A stretch of 64,000 bases of DNA from Polyangium mundeleinium (GTDB lineage: Bacteria > Myxococcota_A > Polyangia > Polyangiales > Polyangiaceae): the NCBI RefSeq assembly GCF_028369105.1, contig NZ_JAQNDO010000001.1, positions 868,001 through 932,000 of the forward strand. Reading direction: 5' to 3'. The position numbers were made by a program, and so were the translations under genes. The notes beneath the pieces were generated by a model. The model was given only the letters and a program-made list of their open reading frames with translations, was not told where the DNA came from and did not search any database. Below are positions 8,595-17,244 of the stretch, piece after piece (positions within the stretch are counted from its first letter, which is position 1; each line of letters starts with the position of its first letter).

Positions 8595-9743
8595 ATGGAC
8601 CGGCCGCCGCCCACCCGGATGCTGCTTTTCGTGGCGGGGACGCTGGCGTGGGCCGCGATCGCCCAGCCGTTCCTGCTGCCACTCGCGCGGGACCCGGCGA
8701 GCCTGGGCGATGCGACCGTGGCCGCGAGCTTCGTGGCGCACACGGCGTACCTCGGGGCGTTCGTGACGAGCGCGTCGCGGCTCGACAGGCTCGGGCCCAA
8801 GAGCCGGCTCGTGCTGCTCGCCGTGCAATCGATCTCCGCGCTCGTGCTCGTTCATCTACGGAACCTGTGGCTCGAAGCGGGCCTCTTGGCGATCGTCGCG
8901 GCGCAGGCGTCGCTCCTCTTGTCGCGAGGCGCGGCGCTCGGCTGGGTCGCGGTGCAGACCGTGGCGATCTTCCCCTTTTACGTCGGGCGTGCCGACGTGC
9001 CGCAGGCGGCGTTCTGGACGGCGGGCGTGCTCGGCTTTCAGCTTTTCGCGACCACGATCGGGACGGTGGCGCGGCACGAGGCGGCCGCGCGCGCCGAGCT
9101 TTCGCGGGTCAACGCCGAGCTTCGCGCCGCGCAGGTGATGCTCGCCGAGAGCGCGCGCACGGCCGAGCGGCTGCACATCGCGCGCGAGTTGCACGATGCC
9201 GTGGGCCATCACCTCACGGCGATGAGCATCCACCTGGAGCTCGCGCGCCGCACCTCGCCGGGCGAAGAGGCCCTCGCGCGGGCGCACGAGCTCGCGAAGA
9301 GCACGCTCTCCGAGGTGCGCGGCGTCGTGCGCGCGATGCGCGAGGAGCGCACGCTCGACCTGCCGCGCGCGATCGAGGCGCTCGCCGCGGGGGTGCCGCG
9401 TCCGCAGGTGCACGTCGATCTCGCCGAGGGGCTCGTGATTGACGACGACGCCCTGGCCCACGCGCTCTTCCGTGGCGTGCAGGAGGCGATCACCAATGCG
9501 GCGCGCCACGGCGGCGCGGAGAATTTGTGGATCCGGCTCGCCGCGGGGCCGGAGGGCCTCGTGCTCGAAGCGCGCGACGACGGGCGCGGCGCGGAGGGAG
9601 CCATCGAGGGCAGCGGCCTTTCGGGTTTGCGCGAGCGGATCGAGGCGCTCGGCGGGGCCTTGACCGTGACGCCCGGTCCGGGCAAAGGTTTTGAATGGCG
9701 CGCGGTCGTCCCGCCGCGCGCGGGGACGATGGCTGCGCCGTGA
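8595..9743 (+). CDS. NarL-type sensor histidine kinase
   Basis: This 382-aa kinase has five or six N-terminal membrane helices (about residues 8-155), a short helical linker, a HisKA_3 dimerisation domain and a HATPase domain. The phospho-acceptor lies in 'RELHDAVGHHLTAM' (His200). The ATPase part shows 'QEAITNAARHGGA' (N box), 'ARDDGRG' (G1) and 'GSGLSGLRERIEALGG' (G2). This is the DesK/NarX-like architecture whose membrane domain itself acts as sensor. The stop overlaps the GTG start of the response regulator. I chose the ATG at 8595 just before the first helix; an ATG at 8547 would add 16 polar residues. Confidence 0.92.
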   Translation: MDRPPPTRMLLFVAGTLAWAAIAQPFLLPLARDPASLGDATVAASFVAHTAYLGAFVTSASRLDRLGPKSRLVLLAVQSISALVLVHLRNLWLEAGLLAIVAAQASLLLSRGAALGWVAVQTVAIFPFYVGRADVPQAAFWTAGVLGFQLFATTIGTVARHEAAARAELSRVNAELRAAQVMLAESARTAERLHIARELHDAVGHHLTAMSIHLELARRTSPGEEALARAHELAKSTLSEVRGVVRAMREERTLDLPRAIEALAAGVPRPQVHVDLAEGLVIDDDALAHALFRGVQEAITNAARHGGAENLWIRLAAGPEGLVLEARDDGRGAEGAIEGSGLSGLRERIEALGGALTVTPGPGKGFEWRAVVPPRAGTMAAP

Positions 9744-10381
9744 TTCACGTTTTGCTCGCGGACGATCAAACGCTCGTGCGGCAGGGCATCAAGAGCCTGC
9801 TCGCGCTCACGCCCGACATCCGGGTCGCCGCCGAGGCGAGCGACGGGGAGGAGGCGCTCGCGATCGTGGCGACGACCGCGCTCGACGTGCTCCTGCTCGA
9901 CGTACGAATGCCGCGGAAGACAGGGCTCGACGTGCTCACGGCGCTCCGCGGAAAGCCCAAGGTGCCGCCCACGATCCTGCTCACGACGTTCGACGACGAC
10001 GCGGTCGCCGCCGCGGGGATCCGGCTCGGCGCGCGGGGATTTTTGCTGAAGGACATCGGCCTCGAGCAGCTCGCCGAGGCGATCCGCGCGGTCGCCTCGG
10101 GCGGGACGCTCTGGAACCCGGCGATCACCGAGCGCGTGCTGCGCGGGCTCGATCGCTTGAAGCCCGATGTCACCGTGATCGAGCCGCCCACCGCGCTCAC
10201 GGCGCGCGAGGTCGAGGTCCTGCGCCTCATGGCCTCGGGGGCGAGCAACCGCGAGATCGCCGAGATGCTGGGCACGGCCGAGGGGACCGTGAAAAACCAC
10301 GCGTCGAGCATCTTCTCGAAGCTCGGCGTGCGTGATCGGACGAAGGCCGTGCTCCGGGCGATCGAGCTCGGCTACATCTAG
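9740..10381 (+). CDS. NarL/FixJ-family response regulator
   Basis: This 213-aa protein has a receiver domain (residues 1-120, acidic pocket D8-D9, phospho-acceptor D54 in 'LLLDVRMP', switch Thr in 'LLTTFDD', Lys in 'LLKDIG') and a C-terminal LuxR-type HTH ('LTAREVEVLRLMASGASNRE' onward to 'GTVKNHASSIFSKLGV'). The GTG start shares bases with the TGA of the kinase (GTGA), so kinase and regulator are coupled. An earlier in-frame ATG at 9695 lies inside the kinase and is rejected. Targets are unknown; neighbours give no obvious candidate. Confidence 0.93.
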   Translation: MIHVLLADDQTLVRQGIKSLLALTPDIRVAAEASDGEEALAIVATTALDVLLLDVRMPRKTGLDVLTALRGKPKVPPTILLTTFDDDAVAAAGIRLGARGFLLKDIGLEQLAEAIRAVASGGTLWNPAITERVLRGLDRLKPDVTVIEPPTALTAREVEVLRLMASGASNREIAEMLGTAEGTVKNHASSIFSKLGVRDRTKAVLRAIELGYI

Positions 10382-10391
10382 CGGGAGCGCT

Positions 10392-11657
10392 TCAAGGCCG
10401 CGACAGGTACGCCACGAGGAAGCACATCTCCTGGTTCGTCCCCTCGCCCCAGGCGACGTCGAGCGGCGGGAAATGGGTTTGTCCTTTTCCAGTCGCCGAG
10501 TTGTCCCAGGTGCACTCGGTGACGAGCCGCTGCCCCGGCTGCCACTGCATTGGCTCGTCGAACACGTAAAGCGCCTGGTGGTGGAAATCGAAATCCCCAC
10601 GCGCGACGCACGCCCGCCCGCCCGCGTCGTCCTCGATCCATGCGTCGTACGAGCGACCGAGCAGGTGCATGTGTGGCAGGAGGCCGTAGATCGTGGTCGG
10701 CGCGCCCTCGTTCGTGATCACGCTCCGCTCGACGTGCTGCGAGACGCCCGCGGGGACCGTGAACGGTACCGGGCCGAAGACGTCCATGAAGACCTCCGCG
10801 GCGGGCGCCTCCGTCGCGAGGCGCATCCGGTACGCCGACCGATCGAGCGCGCCCGGTTTGGGGGCGTAATAATGCATCTGCATCACGATCTGCTCGCCGG
10901 GGTCGAGCCGGATGCCCGTGTCCTTCGGGAGCTCCATCACGGAGACGCCCGGCGCGAACGCATGCAGGAGCTGCCAATCGAGCTCCAGCACCGGATCCCG
11001 GCACGAAAATCCCTTCGTGCCCGGCGGCACGCCGTACCCCGCGCCCGCGTCGTGCCCCGCGTCCCGGTAGAGCCCGATGTGATGCACGACGAGCGGGTCG
11101 CCGGGCACAGCCTCGATCGCCTTGATCCACGTGGGCGTCGCGAGCGGATTGTCGAGCACCACGCACCAGTATTCGTTGCCGTCGTCGTCTGGGGCGACCT
11201 CGTGCGCCTCGGGCATTTCGAGCACGAGGTCCGGGTCGTCGATGTGCGCGACGTTTCCCGGCTTTGCCGTGGCCTCGCTCGGATCGCCGAGCGGCGCCCC
11301 CGCGTCGGCCCAGGCGCGAAAACGCGCGCGATCTTCCGCGCCGAGGTACATCCGCTCCGCGTCCGCATAAGGCCGGCACGAAGGGTCGAGCGCGGGGGGC
11401 GGCATCTCGCCTGCCTCCACGCGCGCGGCCATCGTGGGGGCGAGCGCCCGCGCCGTCGCAGCGTCCTGCAGGTTCAAACGGCCCACGCCGCTCCCGTCGT
11501 GGCACGCGGCGCACGATCGATCGACCAGCGGCTGGATGTCCCGATACCACGTGGGCGCGGGCGTCGGCTCGGCGCCGCATGCCGGCGCCAACGCGACCAC
11601 GGCTCCCAAAAAGACGATCCTCGATGCCTGCTTTTTCCAGGCGTTTCCTTCCCTCAT
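10392..11657 (-). CDS. Haem-c/copper type II ascorbate-dependent monooxygenase-like lipoprotein
   Basis: This 421-aa protein has a lipobox (ALAPAC, Cys27) and a mono-haem cytochrome c region with CAACH at 49-53. Two copper monooxygenase domains follow, as in peptidylglycine alpha-hydroxylating and dopamine beta-monooxygenases. The first copper site is suggested by 'VVHHIGLYRDAG' and a third His in 'QMHYYAPKP', the second by 'PHMHLLGRSYDAW'. Fusion with a haem domain suggests electrons arrive from a periplasmic c-type chain rather than ascorbate (inference). The upstream minus-strand sequence carries GGGAGAGG about 8 bases before the ATG. A TetR regulator is divergent, with a double operator in the shared gap. 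Confidence 0.87.
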   Translation of the reverse strand: MREGNAWKKQASRIVFLGAVVALAPACGAEPTPAPTWYRDIQPLVDRSCAACHDGSGVGRLNLQDAATARALAPTMAARVEAGEMPPPALDPSCRPYADAERMYLGAEDRARFRAWADAGAPLGDPSEATAKPGNVAHIDDPDLVLEMPEAHEVAPDDDGNEYWCVVLDNPLATPTWIKAIEAVPGDPLVVHHIGLYRDAGHDAGAGYGVPPGTKGFSCRDPVLELDWQLLHAFAPGVSVMELPKDTGIRLDPGEQIVMQMHYYAPKPGALDRSAYRMRLATEAPAAEVFMDVFGPVPFTVPAGVSQHVERSVITNEGAPTTIYGLLPHMHLLGRSYDAWIEDDAGGRACVARGDFDFHHQALYVFDEPMQWQPGQRLVTECTWDNSATGKGQTHFPPLDVAWGEGTNQEMCFLVAYLSRP

Positions 11658-11697
11658 GACGCACCTCTCCCGCCTGCGCGCTCCACGGCGCGGCGGT

Positions 11698-11726
11698 TCA
11701 AACGGTTGTTTCAAACAGTTGTTTGA
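11698..11726. promoter_or_regulatory. Overlapping double TetR-type operator
   Basis: Two inverted repeats overlap by three bases. The right one is perfect: TCAAACA-GT-TGTTTGA at 11711-11726. The left one is imperfect: TCAAACG-GT-TGTTTCA at 11698-11713. Their centres are 13 bases apart. They sit between the copper monooxygenase and the divergent TetR gene, where an autoregulating TetR dimer pair would control both directions. A related half-site-like GTTCAACGAG follows near 11740. Confidence 0.65.
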
Positions 11727-11819
11727 GGTGACCGGTTCGTTCAACGAGCAGCAGGATTTCGACGCCGACCGCGGGAGGGGACTCGACCGCCTCGCGGGAT
11801 CTGGGCTAAGACCAGGGCC

Positions 11820-12479
11820 GTGAGGGACGGCGAGCAAGGCGGCGCGCGTGAGCGGATCCTCGAGGCCGCGATCGAGGTCGTCGCGCGGGAAGGGATCGAG
11901 GCCCTCACGGTGCGCGCGATCGCCCTGGAAGCGGGCGTGAACGTTGCCGCGATCAACTACTATTTCGGGAGCAAAGAACGCCTCGTCGAGGAGGTGCTCG
12001 CGCGCACGCTGGAGAATGGCCTCGGCGAGCAGCTCCGCGAGCTCGACACCTTCGTCGAGGCCGAGGGCGGGGACGTTCGCGCGGCGCTCGAGCGCTTCGT
12101 GCCGGCGTTTTTCCCGGACGCCGTCCGGTACCCGCGCCTCAGCGCGGCGCACCTGCACGACGCCATCGTCCGCCAAGACTACACGGGCAAGGCCGTCCAG
12201 CAATATCGCGACTTCCTCGAAGGGTTTTTCCGTCGCGTACGCCCCGCCTTGCCGGCGGGCTCGGAGGAAGAGCAACGCCTCCGCGTCGCCGCATTCTGGT
12301 CCGCCATTCACATGGTTTGCCTCGCGCCGCGCCTTTGCGAGGGGTTCGTCCCCCACGCCCTTCACGCGCCTGCGGGGGCCGCGCCGTTCGCGCGCCTGCT
12401 CGTCCGGCAGCTCCTCGGCGATCGCCCCGAAGCGCAGAGCCGCCCCCGAGACCGCAAGCGGCGGCGCGACCCTGCCTGA
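11820..12479 (+). CDS. TetR/AcrR-family transcriptional regulator
   Basis: This 219-aa protein has an N-terminal TetR HTH ('RILEAAIEVVAREGIEALTV', 'AIALEAGVNVAAINYYFGSKE', residues about 10-57) and a helical ligand domain, with a basic C-terminal tail (RPRDRKRRRDPA). 'NVAAINYYFGSK' is typical of the CecR/YbiH-like subgroup. The start is GTG at 11820 with a weak CAGGG ahead; no upstream alternative is better. It is divergent from the copper monooxygenase and probably binds the double operator at 11698-11726. The inducing ligand is unknown. Confidence 0.9.
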   Translation: MRDGEQGGARERILEAAIEVVAREGIEALTVRAIALEAGVNVAAINYYFGSKERLVEEVLARTLENGLGEQLRELDTFVEAEGGDVRAALERFVPAFFPDAVRYPRLSAAHLHDAIVRQDYTGKAVQQYRDFLEGFFRRVRPALPAGSEEEQRLRVAAFWSAIHMVCLAPRLCEGFVPHALHAPAGAAPFARLLVRQLLGDRPEAQSRPRDRKRRRDPA

Positions 12480-12552
12480 AAGGCGAGGGAGGTCATCCGC
12501 GACGCGCACGAAGCGCTTCCCAACGGCGCTTCGAACCTCCATACTCGCGCTG

Positions 12553-13767
12553 ATGGCCGTGAAGAGCGACACCGGGAGAGTCTCGCGCCGCGCGCTCCTG
12601 GCCGGCGGCGCGCTCGCCGCCATCAGCGCAGGATGCAGCGTCGTACCGGCCGAGGCGCCTCGCGCGCCGCCCGCCCGCCGGAGGATCCGGGACCTCGGCA
12701 TCGCCATCGGCTCGCTCACGCCCGGCCGCTGGAATGCGATCACCGACGTGCCCGGCGTGCGCGTGGGGCACGTGACGCGTATCGAAGGCGAAGGCCCGCT
12801 CGTGCCCGGCCGCGGGCCGATCCGCACCGGCGTGACCGTGATCATGCCCGGCGACGACGTTTGGCGGGACAATGTCCCCGCGGCACGCTTCACGTTGAAC
12901 GGCAATGGTGAGCTCACGGGGGTCTCCACGCTTGATCGGCGTGGCCTTTTGGAGACGCCGATTTTCCTGACCGACACCTCGAACATCGGCCGCGTGATGG
13001 ACGGTGCGCTCGCGTGGATGCTCGACAGGTATCCGGAGATCGGCGACAGCGCGCCTGTGCCCACGCCGGTCGTGGGCGAGACCTGGGCGGCGTTTCTTCA
13101 TGACGCCGAGGGCCGACACCTCACGGAGGAGCACGTGCGTGAGGCGATCTCGGCGGCGCGCAGCGGGCCTGTCGAGGAGGGGGCCGTGGGCGGCGGCACG
13201 GGCATGTTGTGTTACGAGTTCAAGGGCGGGATCGGAACCGCGTCGCGGCGCCTGCCTGCCGCGATGGGGAATTACACGCTCGGCGTGCTCGTGCAGACGA
13301 ACCACGGCAGGAGGGCGCAGCTCCGGATCGACGGGGTGCCGGTGGGTCGTGAGATCACCGAGGGAATGCCGTACGAGGGACGGAAGTCGAAATCGATTTT
13401 GATCATCGGCGCCACCGACGCGCCGATGACACCGTTGCAGCTCGGCCGCCTCGCGAAGCGGATGGCGCTCGGGCTCGCGCGGACCGGAGCGGTCTCGATG
13501 CACGGATCGGGGGATCTCCTGCTTTTCTTTTCGACGGGCGTCCGCGTCCGGCGCGGAGCAGCCTCGACGGTGGCGTCCGTCTGGAACGACGAGCACATCA
13601 GCGTGGCGCACGAGGCGGCGGTCGAGGCCACGGAGGAGGCCGTGCTCAATGCCCTCGCGATGGCCCGGACGATGAACGGGATTCACGGAAACACGGCCCA
13701 CGCATTGCCGCTCGACCGGTTGCCGGAGATCATGCGCAAGTACGGGCGCCCGATTCCGGGGCGCTAG
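12553..13767 (+). CDS. P1-family (S58, DmpA-like) peptidase, exported
   Basis: This 404-aa protein has a twin-arginine-like signal with a lipobox (SRRALLAGGALAAISAGC, Cys28). The N-terminal nucleophile peptidase fold follows: 'AITDVPGVRVGHVT', 'GGGTGMLCYEFKGGIGTASR' near 213-232, 'VLVQTNHG' near 245-252 and 'SILIIGATDAP' at 281-291. By family knowledge these enzymes self-cleave to expose the Ser at the start of that last motif (here Ser281), then act as aminopeptidases or amidases. The residue before it is Lys, not the usual Gly. It is followed by a cytoplasmic paralogue that lacks this Ser. The ATG at 12553 places the Tat motif at the N terminus. Confidence 0.88.
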   Translation: MAVKSDTGRVSRRALLAGGALAAISAGCSVVPAEAPRAPPARRRIRDLGIAIGSLTPGRWNAITDVPGVRVGHVTRIEGEGPLVPGRGPIRTGVTVIMPGDDVWRDNVPAARFTLNGNGELTGVSTLDRRGLLETPIFLTDTSNIGRVMDGALAWMLDRYPEIGDSAPVPTPVVGETWAAFLHDAEGRHLTEEHVREAISAARSGPVEEGAVGGGTGMLCYEFKGGIGTASRRLPAAMGNYTLGVLVQTNHGRRAQLRIDGVPVGREITEGMPYEGRKSKSILIIGATDAPMTPLQLGRLAKRMALGLARTGAVSMHGSGDLLLFFSTGVRVRRGAASTVASVWNDEHISVAHEAAVEATEEAVLNALAMARTMNGIHGNTAHALPLDRLPEIMRKYGRPIPGR

Positions 13768-13783
13768 GAGCCACACGGAGACC

Positions 13784-14764
13784 ATGCCGGCCGAGCGCAC
13801 GTTACGCAATTCGATCACCGACGTCTCCGGCGTCGAGGTCGCGCACCTGACCGTGGCCGAGGGCGACGTGCAGACGGGCGTGACCGTGGTGATGCCGTGC
13901 CCGCCGTCCGTGTGGCATCGAAAGTTTTCCCTCGGCGCCTACGCGGCCGGCGGAGGGCTTTCGTGGACGGGCGTGGAGGTGGCGGAGGACTTCGGCACGT
14001 TCGCATCCCCGATCGTGCTTTGCAATGCGACGAGCGTGGGCGCGGCCTACGACGCGTTGATCACGCGGGGGCACAAGCGGGACCCGGAGCTGCCGGTCGA
14101 CGATGGATGGCCGCCCATCGTGGTGGGAATCGACGATGGGTATTTGAATGACCTCCGGCGCCGGCGGGTAAAACACGACGACGTGCTCGCGGCCTGCGAA
14201 GCGGCGCGAGGCGAACCGCCGGCCTGCGGGAGCGTGGGCGTGGGCCGCGGGCTCGTGGCCCTCGGGTTCAAGGGCGGCGTGGGGGACGCTGCGGCGGCGG
14301 CGCGCGTCGGGAGCGATGCATTCGTCGTGGGCGTGCTCCTCGCGGCGAATGGGGGGGCGCCACGCGGGACGAGCGCCGTGCGCGTGGTTTCGCCCGGATT
14401 CGTGGCGATCGTCGCGACGGACGCGCCGCTGTTTCCCGCGGAGCTTCGATTGCTTGGCGAAGCGGCCATTCGGGGGATCGACGCGGCCGTGACGATTGGC
14501 GGCGAGGAGGGGCGGCTCGCGCTCGCGTTTTCGGTGGCGAATACGATCGACGGATCACTCACGGCGCCGCCGGGGCGGCTTTACGAGGCGCGCAGGCTCG
14601 GGGACGACGGGCTCGGCCCGCTCTTCGACGCGGCGGCCCGCGCGTCGCGGGCGGCGCTGGGAAAGGCGCTCGGAGAAGCGACCGCGGTGACGGGGCGGAA
14701 GGGGCGCACGGTCGAAAAGGCGCATGCCGAGATCGTGGCGTCCCTTGCATTCGCTGGGCGTTGA
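13784..14764 (+). CDS. P1-family peptidase paralogue lacking the Ser nucleophile
   Basis: This 326-aa protein starts directly with the domain ('NSITDVSGVEVAHLTVAEG'), without a signal peptide, and keeps the P1 layout: 'GSVGVGRGLVALGFKGGVGD', 'GVLLAANGGAP' and 'VAIVATDAPL'. Aligned on ATDAP, the position of the catalytic Ser281 of the upstream paralogue is Gly205. No Ser or Thr sits there, so autoprocessing and classical catalysis look impossible. CGGAG lies about 5 bases before the ATG and the gap to the upstream gene is 16 bases, so the two are co-transcribed. It may be a non-catalytic partner, or use another residue; a structural alignment would decide. Confidence 0.85.
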   Translation: MPAERTLRNSITDVSGVEVAHLTVAEGDVQTGVTVVMPCPPSVWHRKFSLGAYAAGGGLSWTGVEVAEDFGTFASPIVLCNATSVGAAYDALITRGHKRDPELPVDDGWPPIVVGIDDGYLNDLRRRRVKHDDVLAACEAARGEPPACGSVGVGRGLVALGFKGGVGDAAAAARVGSDAFVVGVLLAANGGAPRGTSAVRVVSPGFVAIVATDAPLFPAELRLLGEAAIRGIDAAVTIGGEEGRLALAFSVANTIDGSLTAPPGRLYEARRLGDDGLGPLFDAAARASRAALGKALGEATAVTGRKGRTVEKAHAEIVASLAFAGR

Positions 14765-14811
14765 CCGGAAGCCGCGTGTAAGTCCGAGAGGTGATCGACA
14801 GTTCCCACGCC

Positions 14812-15264
14812 ATGGGCTACAAGGCGCACGTGCGCATCTTCTTCTCGACCGTCCTTCTCACCTTGATTTCGACCTTCACCGCCGTTGCTGTGGCCGACGT
14901 GGCGGGGCCCCACAACGTTTGCGACGTCGAAGGGCTCGGCTGTCAGCAATGCTACTGGTCCTATGGTCGGGACCCTGGTGATCAGCCGGAATTCGATCGG
15001 TGCGCTGGTCCCCTTCGCGAAAAAGGGCTCGCGGAGGCTTGTCGCCACAAGCAGGGAGCCGGCGATGTGGTCTTCTTCTGCCCGGCGGGCGCGAAGCCCG
15101 AGACACGCGTGGTCGGCGGCGGCTGCGGCGGGTGCACGACGGCGGGGGCCGCGGAGGGCGCTGGGATGCTCGTGTTCGCGGCCGGCTTGGGGATTGCGTG
15201 GACGCGGCGTCGTCGGATATCCAGGGCGACGGGCGCTTCGGGAGATTCAGAGCGGAGGCGGTGA
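14812..15264 (+). CDS. Secreted Cys-rich protein with MYXO-CTERM-like tail
   Basis: This 150-aa protein has a signal peptide (about residues 6-28, hydrophobic 'FFSTVLLTLISTFTAVAVA') and a short Cys-rich ectodomain ('CDVEGLGCQQCYW', 'DRCAG', 'EACRH', 'FFCPAG'). The tail carries the pattern of myxobacterial C-terminal sorting signals: GGGCGGCTTAG, a membrane helix 'GMLVFAAGLGIAW' and an Arg cluster TRRRR. It is probably surface-anchored. An in-frame GTG at 14791 would add 7 residues; neither start has a good ribosome site. Its stop overlaps the next gene's ATG (TGATG), so it is coupled to the IgGFc-binding-like protein. No known family recognised for the ectodomain. Confidence 0.75.
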   Translation: MGYKAHVRIFFSTVLLTLISTFTAVAVADVAGPHNVCDVEGLGCQQCYWSYGRDPGDQPEFDRCAGPLREKGLAEACRHKQGAGDVVFFCPAGAKPETRVVGGGCGGCTTAGAAEGAGMLVFAAGLGIAWTRRRRISRATGASGDSERRR

Positions 15265-17120
15265 TGAGGACGGTGTCGAAGATGCGGGCAGCGGGCGTGA
15301 CGGCGGTCCAGGGCACGCTCGCCCTCTGCGTCGCGTTCGCGACGTGGACGTGTGGCCAGGATACCCAGGGCAGCGGGGCCTCGGGCGGCGGCGCGAACGG
15401 CGGCGCGGGCGGCACCGGCGGTACGGGCGGCGAAGGGGCCGTGTTCTTCGACGGCGGGCCCGACGCGAACGGCGCCCTCGCTTGTAGCCCCGATCTGCGC
15501 TCGATCGTCGACGAGGCCGGGCAGGTCGTCTCGGTTTGTCCCGCCGATCAAGGTTGCCTCGATGGGGCGTGCGCGCCCGCCTGCGACGCCGCCGCCGAGA
15601 GCAAAGGCAACGTCGGCTGCAATTTCCGCGTCACGACCCCGGGCTCCTATCCACCGGCGCTCCCGCCCTGCTTTGCGGTTTTCTTGACGAACACCTGGCC
15701 TCGGCCCGCGAAGGTGTCCGTCACGCGCGGCGGGCAATCGTTCGACGTGACGGGCTTCGGCCGGATCCCCAAGAACGGCATGCCCGAATCGTCGTGGCCC
15801 GCGGTGCCCGCGGAGGGCATTCCGGAGGGCGAGGTCGCGGTGCTTTTCCTCTCGCACGATCCGAATTCGATCATGCCGGAGACGGGCAAATCGCTGACCT
15901 GCCCGGTTCCGCCCGCGATCGAGGCGCCGACGCTCGTCCCGGGCACGGGGCGCGGCGAGGCGTTCCACATCGTCTCTGACACGCCCGTGAGCGCGTACGA
16001 CATTCTCCCGTACGGCGGCGCCGAGTCCTTTTTCCCGAGCGCGCAGCTTCTTTTCCCGACCTCGGCGTGGGGCACGAACTACATCGTGATGGCCACGCCC
16101 AAGGGCACGGCCATGCCGCCGGGGCCGATCTTCGCGCACGTCCTCGCGACCGAGGACAATACGAAAGTTGACCTCCTCCCGACCGTCGACCTGCCCGCGG
16201 GCGCTGATTTCCCCGCGGCGCCGAAGGGAATGCCGGCGAGCTTCACGCTCTCGGCCGGGGAGTATTTGCAATGGGAGCTCCCGACGAGCTCGCCGGATCC
16301 GTCCGGGAGCGTGGTGCTCAGCGACAAACCCGTCGCCGTCATCACGGGAAACCGCTTCTTCCGGCTGCAGCCCGTGCCGGCGCCCGGCGGCGAGGCCACG
16401 CACCAGCAGATCTTGCCGGTCTCGGCGCTCGCGAACGAATACGTGGCCGCGCCTTACGAGACACGCAGGAAGGATCTCCAGCCTGAGAACATCCACTATC
16501 GCATCGTCGGCGTCGCGGACGGCACGACGCTCACGTTCGATCCGCCCGTGGCCGGCGCGCCCCAGGCGCTCGCGCAAGGCCAGATTGCCGATTTCCAGGC
16601 GACAGGCCCGTTCCGCGTGTCGAGCCAGGACGGGGCGCATCCCTTCTCGATCGCGCAGATCATGGATACCAGCAACATCCCGGGCGGCACACGCGAGGGC
16701 GCGACGGCGCCGAATTTCGAGAAGAACCTCGGCGACGAGGAATTCGTGATCATGCTGCCGCCGGAGCAGTTCCTCTCGAACTACGTCTTCTTCACGGACC
16801 CCGCCTATCCGACGACGAACCTCTCGCTCACGCGGGTGAAGACGAGCAAGGGTTTTTCCGAGGTCACCGTCGATTGCCTGGGCGCCATCTCCGGGTGGAA
16901 GCCGGCCGGTTCGGACGGCCGATTCGAGGTGACGACGGTGGATCTGATGCGCGCCGAGGTGGGCGTGAACGGCTGCCAGAACGGCCGGCACACGGCCAAG
17001 AGCGACGGGCCGTTCGGGCTCGTGGTATGGGGCCTCGACAGCTATTCGTCGTATGCGTATCCCGCCGGTGGATACGCCGTCACCATCACCGACGTGGTGA
17101 TCCCGCCCGTGCCCAAATGA
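15264..17120 (+). CDS. IgGFc-binding-like surface protein
   Basis: This 618-aa protein has an N-terminal hydrophobic segment ('TLALCVAFATWTCG') that may serve as a lipoprotein signal. A Gly-rich linker follows ('GGGANGGAGGTGGTGG'), then a short Cys-containing region ('ADQGCLDGACAPAC') and the IgGFc-binding protein N-terminal type domain (about residues 150-610). That domain shows 'SDTPVSAYDILPYG', 'TSAWGTNYIVMAT', 'VVLSDKPVAVITGN' and 'FGLVVWGLDSYSSYAYPAG'. These domains are common on myxobacterial surfaces and are probably adhesive; real IgG binding is not implied. GGAGG lies 6-10 bases before the ATG, which overlaps the preceding stop, so both surface proteins are made together. Confidence 0.87.
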   Translation: MRTVSKMRAAGVTAVQGTLALCVAFATWTCGQDTQGSGASGGGANGGAGGTGGTGGEGAVFFDGGPDANGALACSPDLRSIVDEAGQVVSVCPADQGCLDGACAPACDAAAESKGNVGCNFRVTTPGSYPPALPPCFAVFLTNTWPRPAKVSVTRGGQSFDVTGFGRIPKNGMPESSWPAVPAEGIPEGEVAVLFLSHDPNSIMPETGKSLTCPVPPAIEAPTLVPGTGRGEAFHIVSDTPVSAYDILPYGGAESFFPSAQLLFPTSAWGTNYIVMATPKGTAMPPGPIFAHVLATEDNTKVDLLPTVDLPAGADFPAAPKGMPASFTLSAGEYLQWELPTSSPDPSGSVVLSDKPVAVITGNRFFRLQPVPAPGGEATHQQILPVSALANEYVAAPYETRRKDLQPENIHYRIVGVADGTTLTFDPPVAGAPQALAQGQIADFQATGPFRVSSQDGAHPFSIAQIMDTSNIPGGTREGATAPNFEKNLGDEEFVIMLPPEQFLSNYVFFTDPAYPTTNLSLTRVKTSKGFSEVTVDCLGAISGWKPAGSDGRFEVTTVDLMRAEVGVNGCQNGRHTAKSDGPFGLVVWGLDSYSSYAYPAGGYAVTITDVVIPPVPK

Positions 17121-17244
17121 ACGAACGCGCAGAGCGTTCGTCCGGCCCCGACGACCGGCAAGGGCGGGCCCGCCCGCGTCCTCGCGCGCGCGTGGTGCGT
17201 ATTGGTTATGGCGCGCCGCACGCCCGCGTGGGTATGCTCATCGT

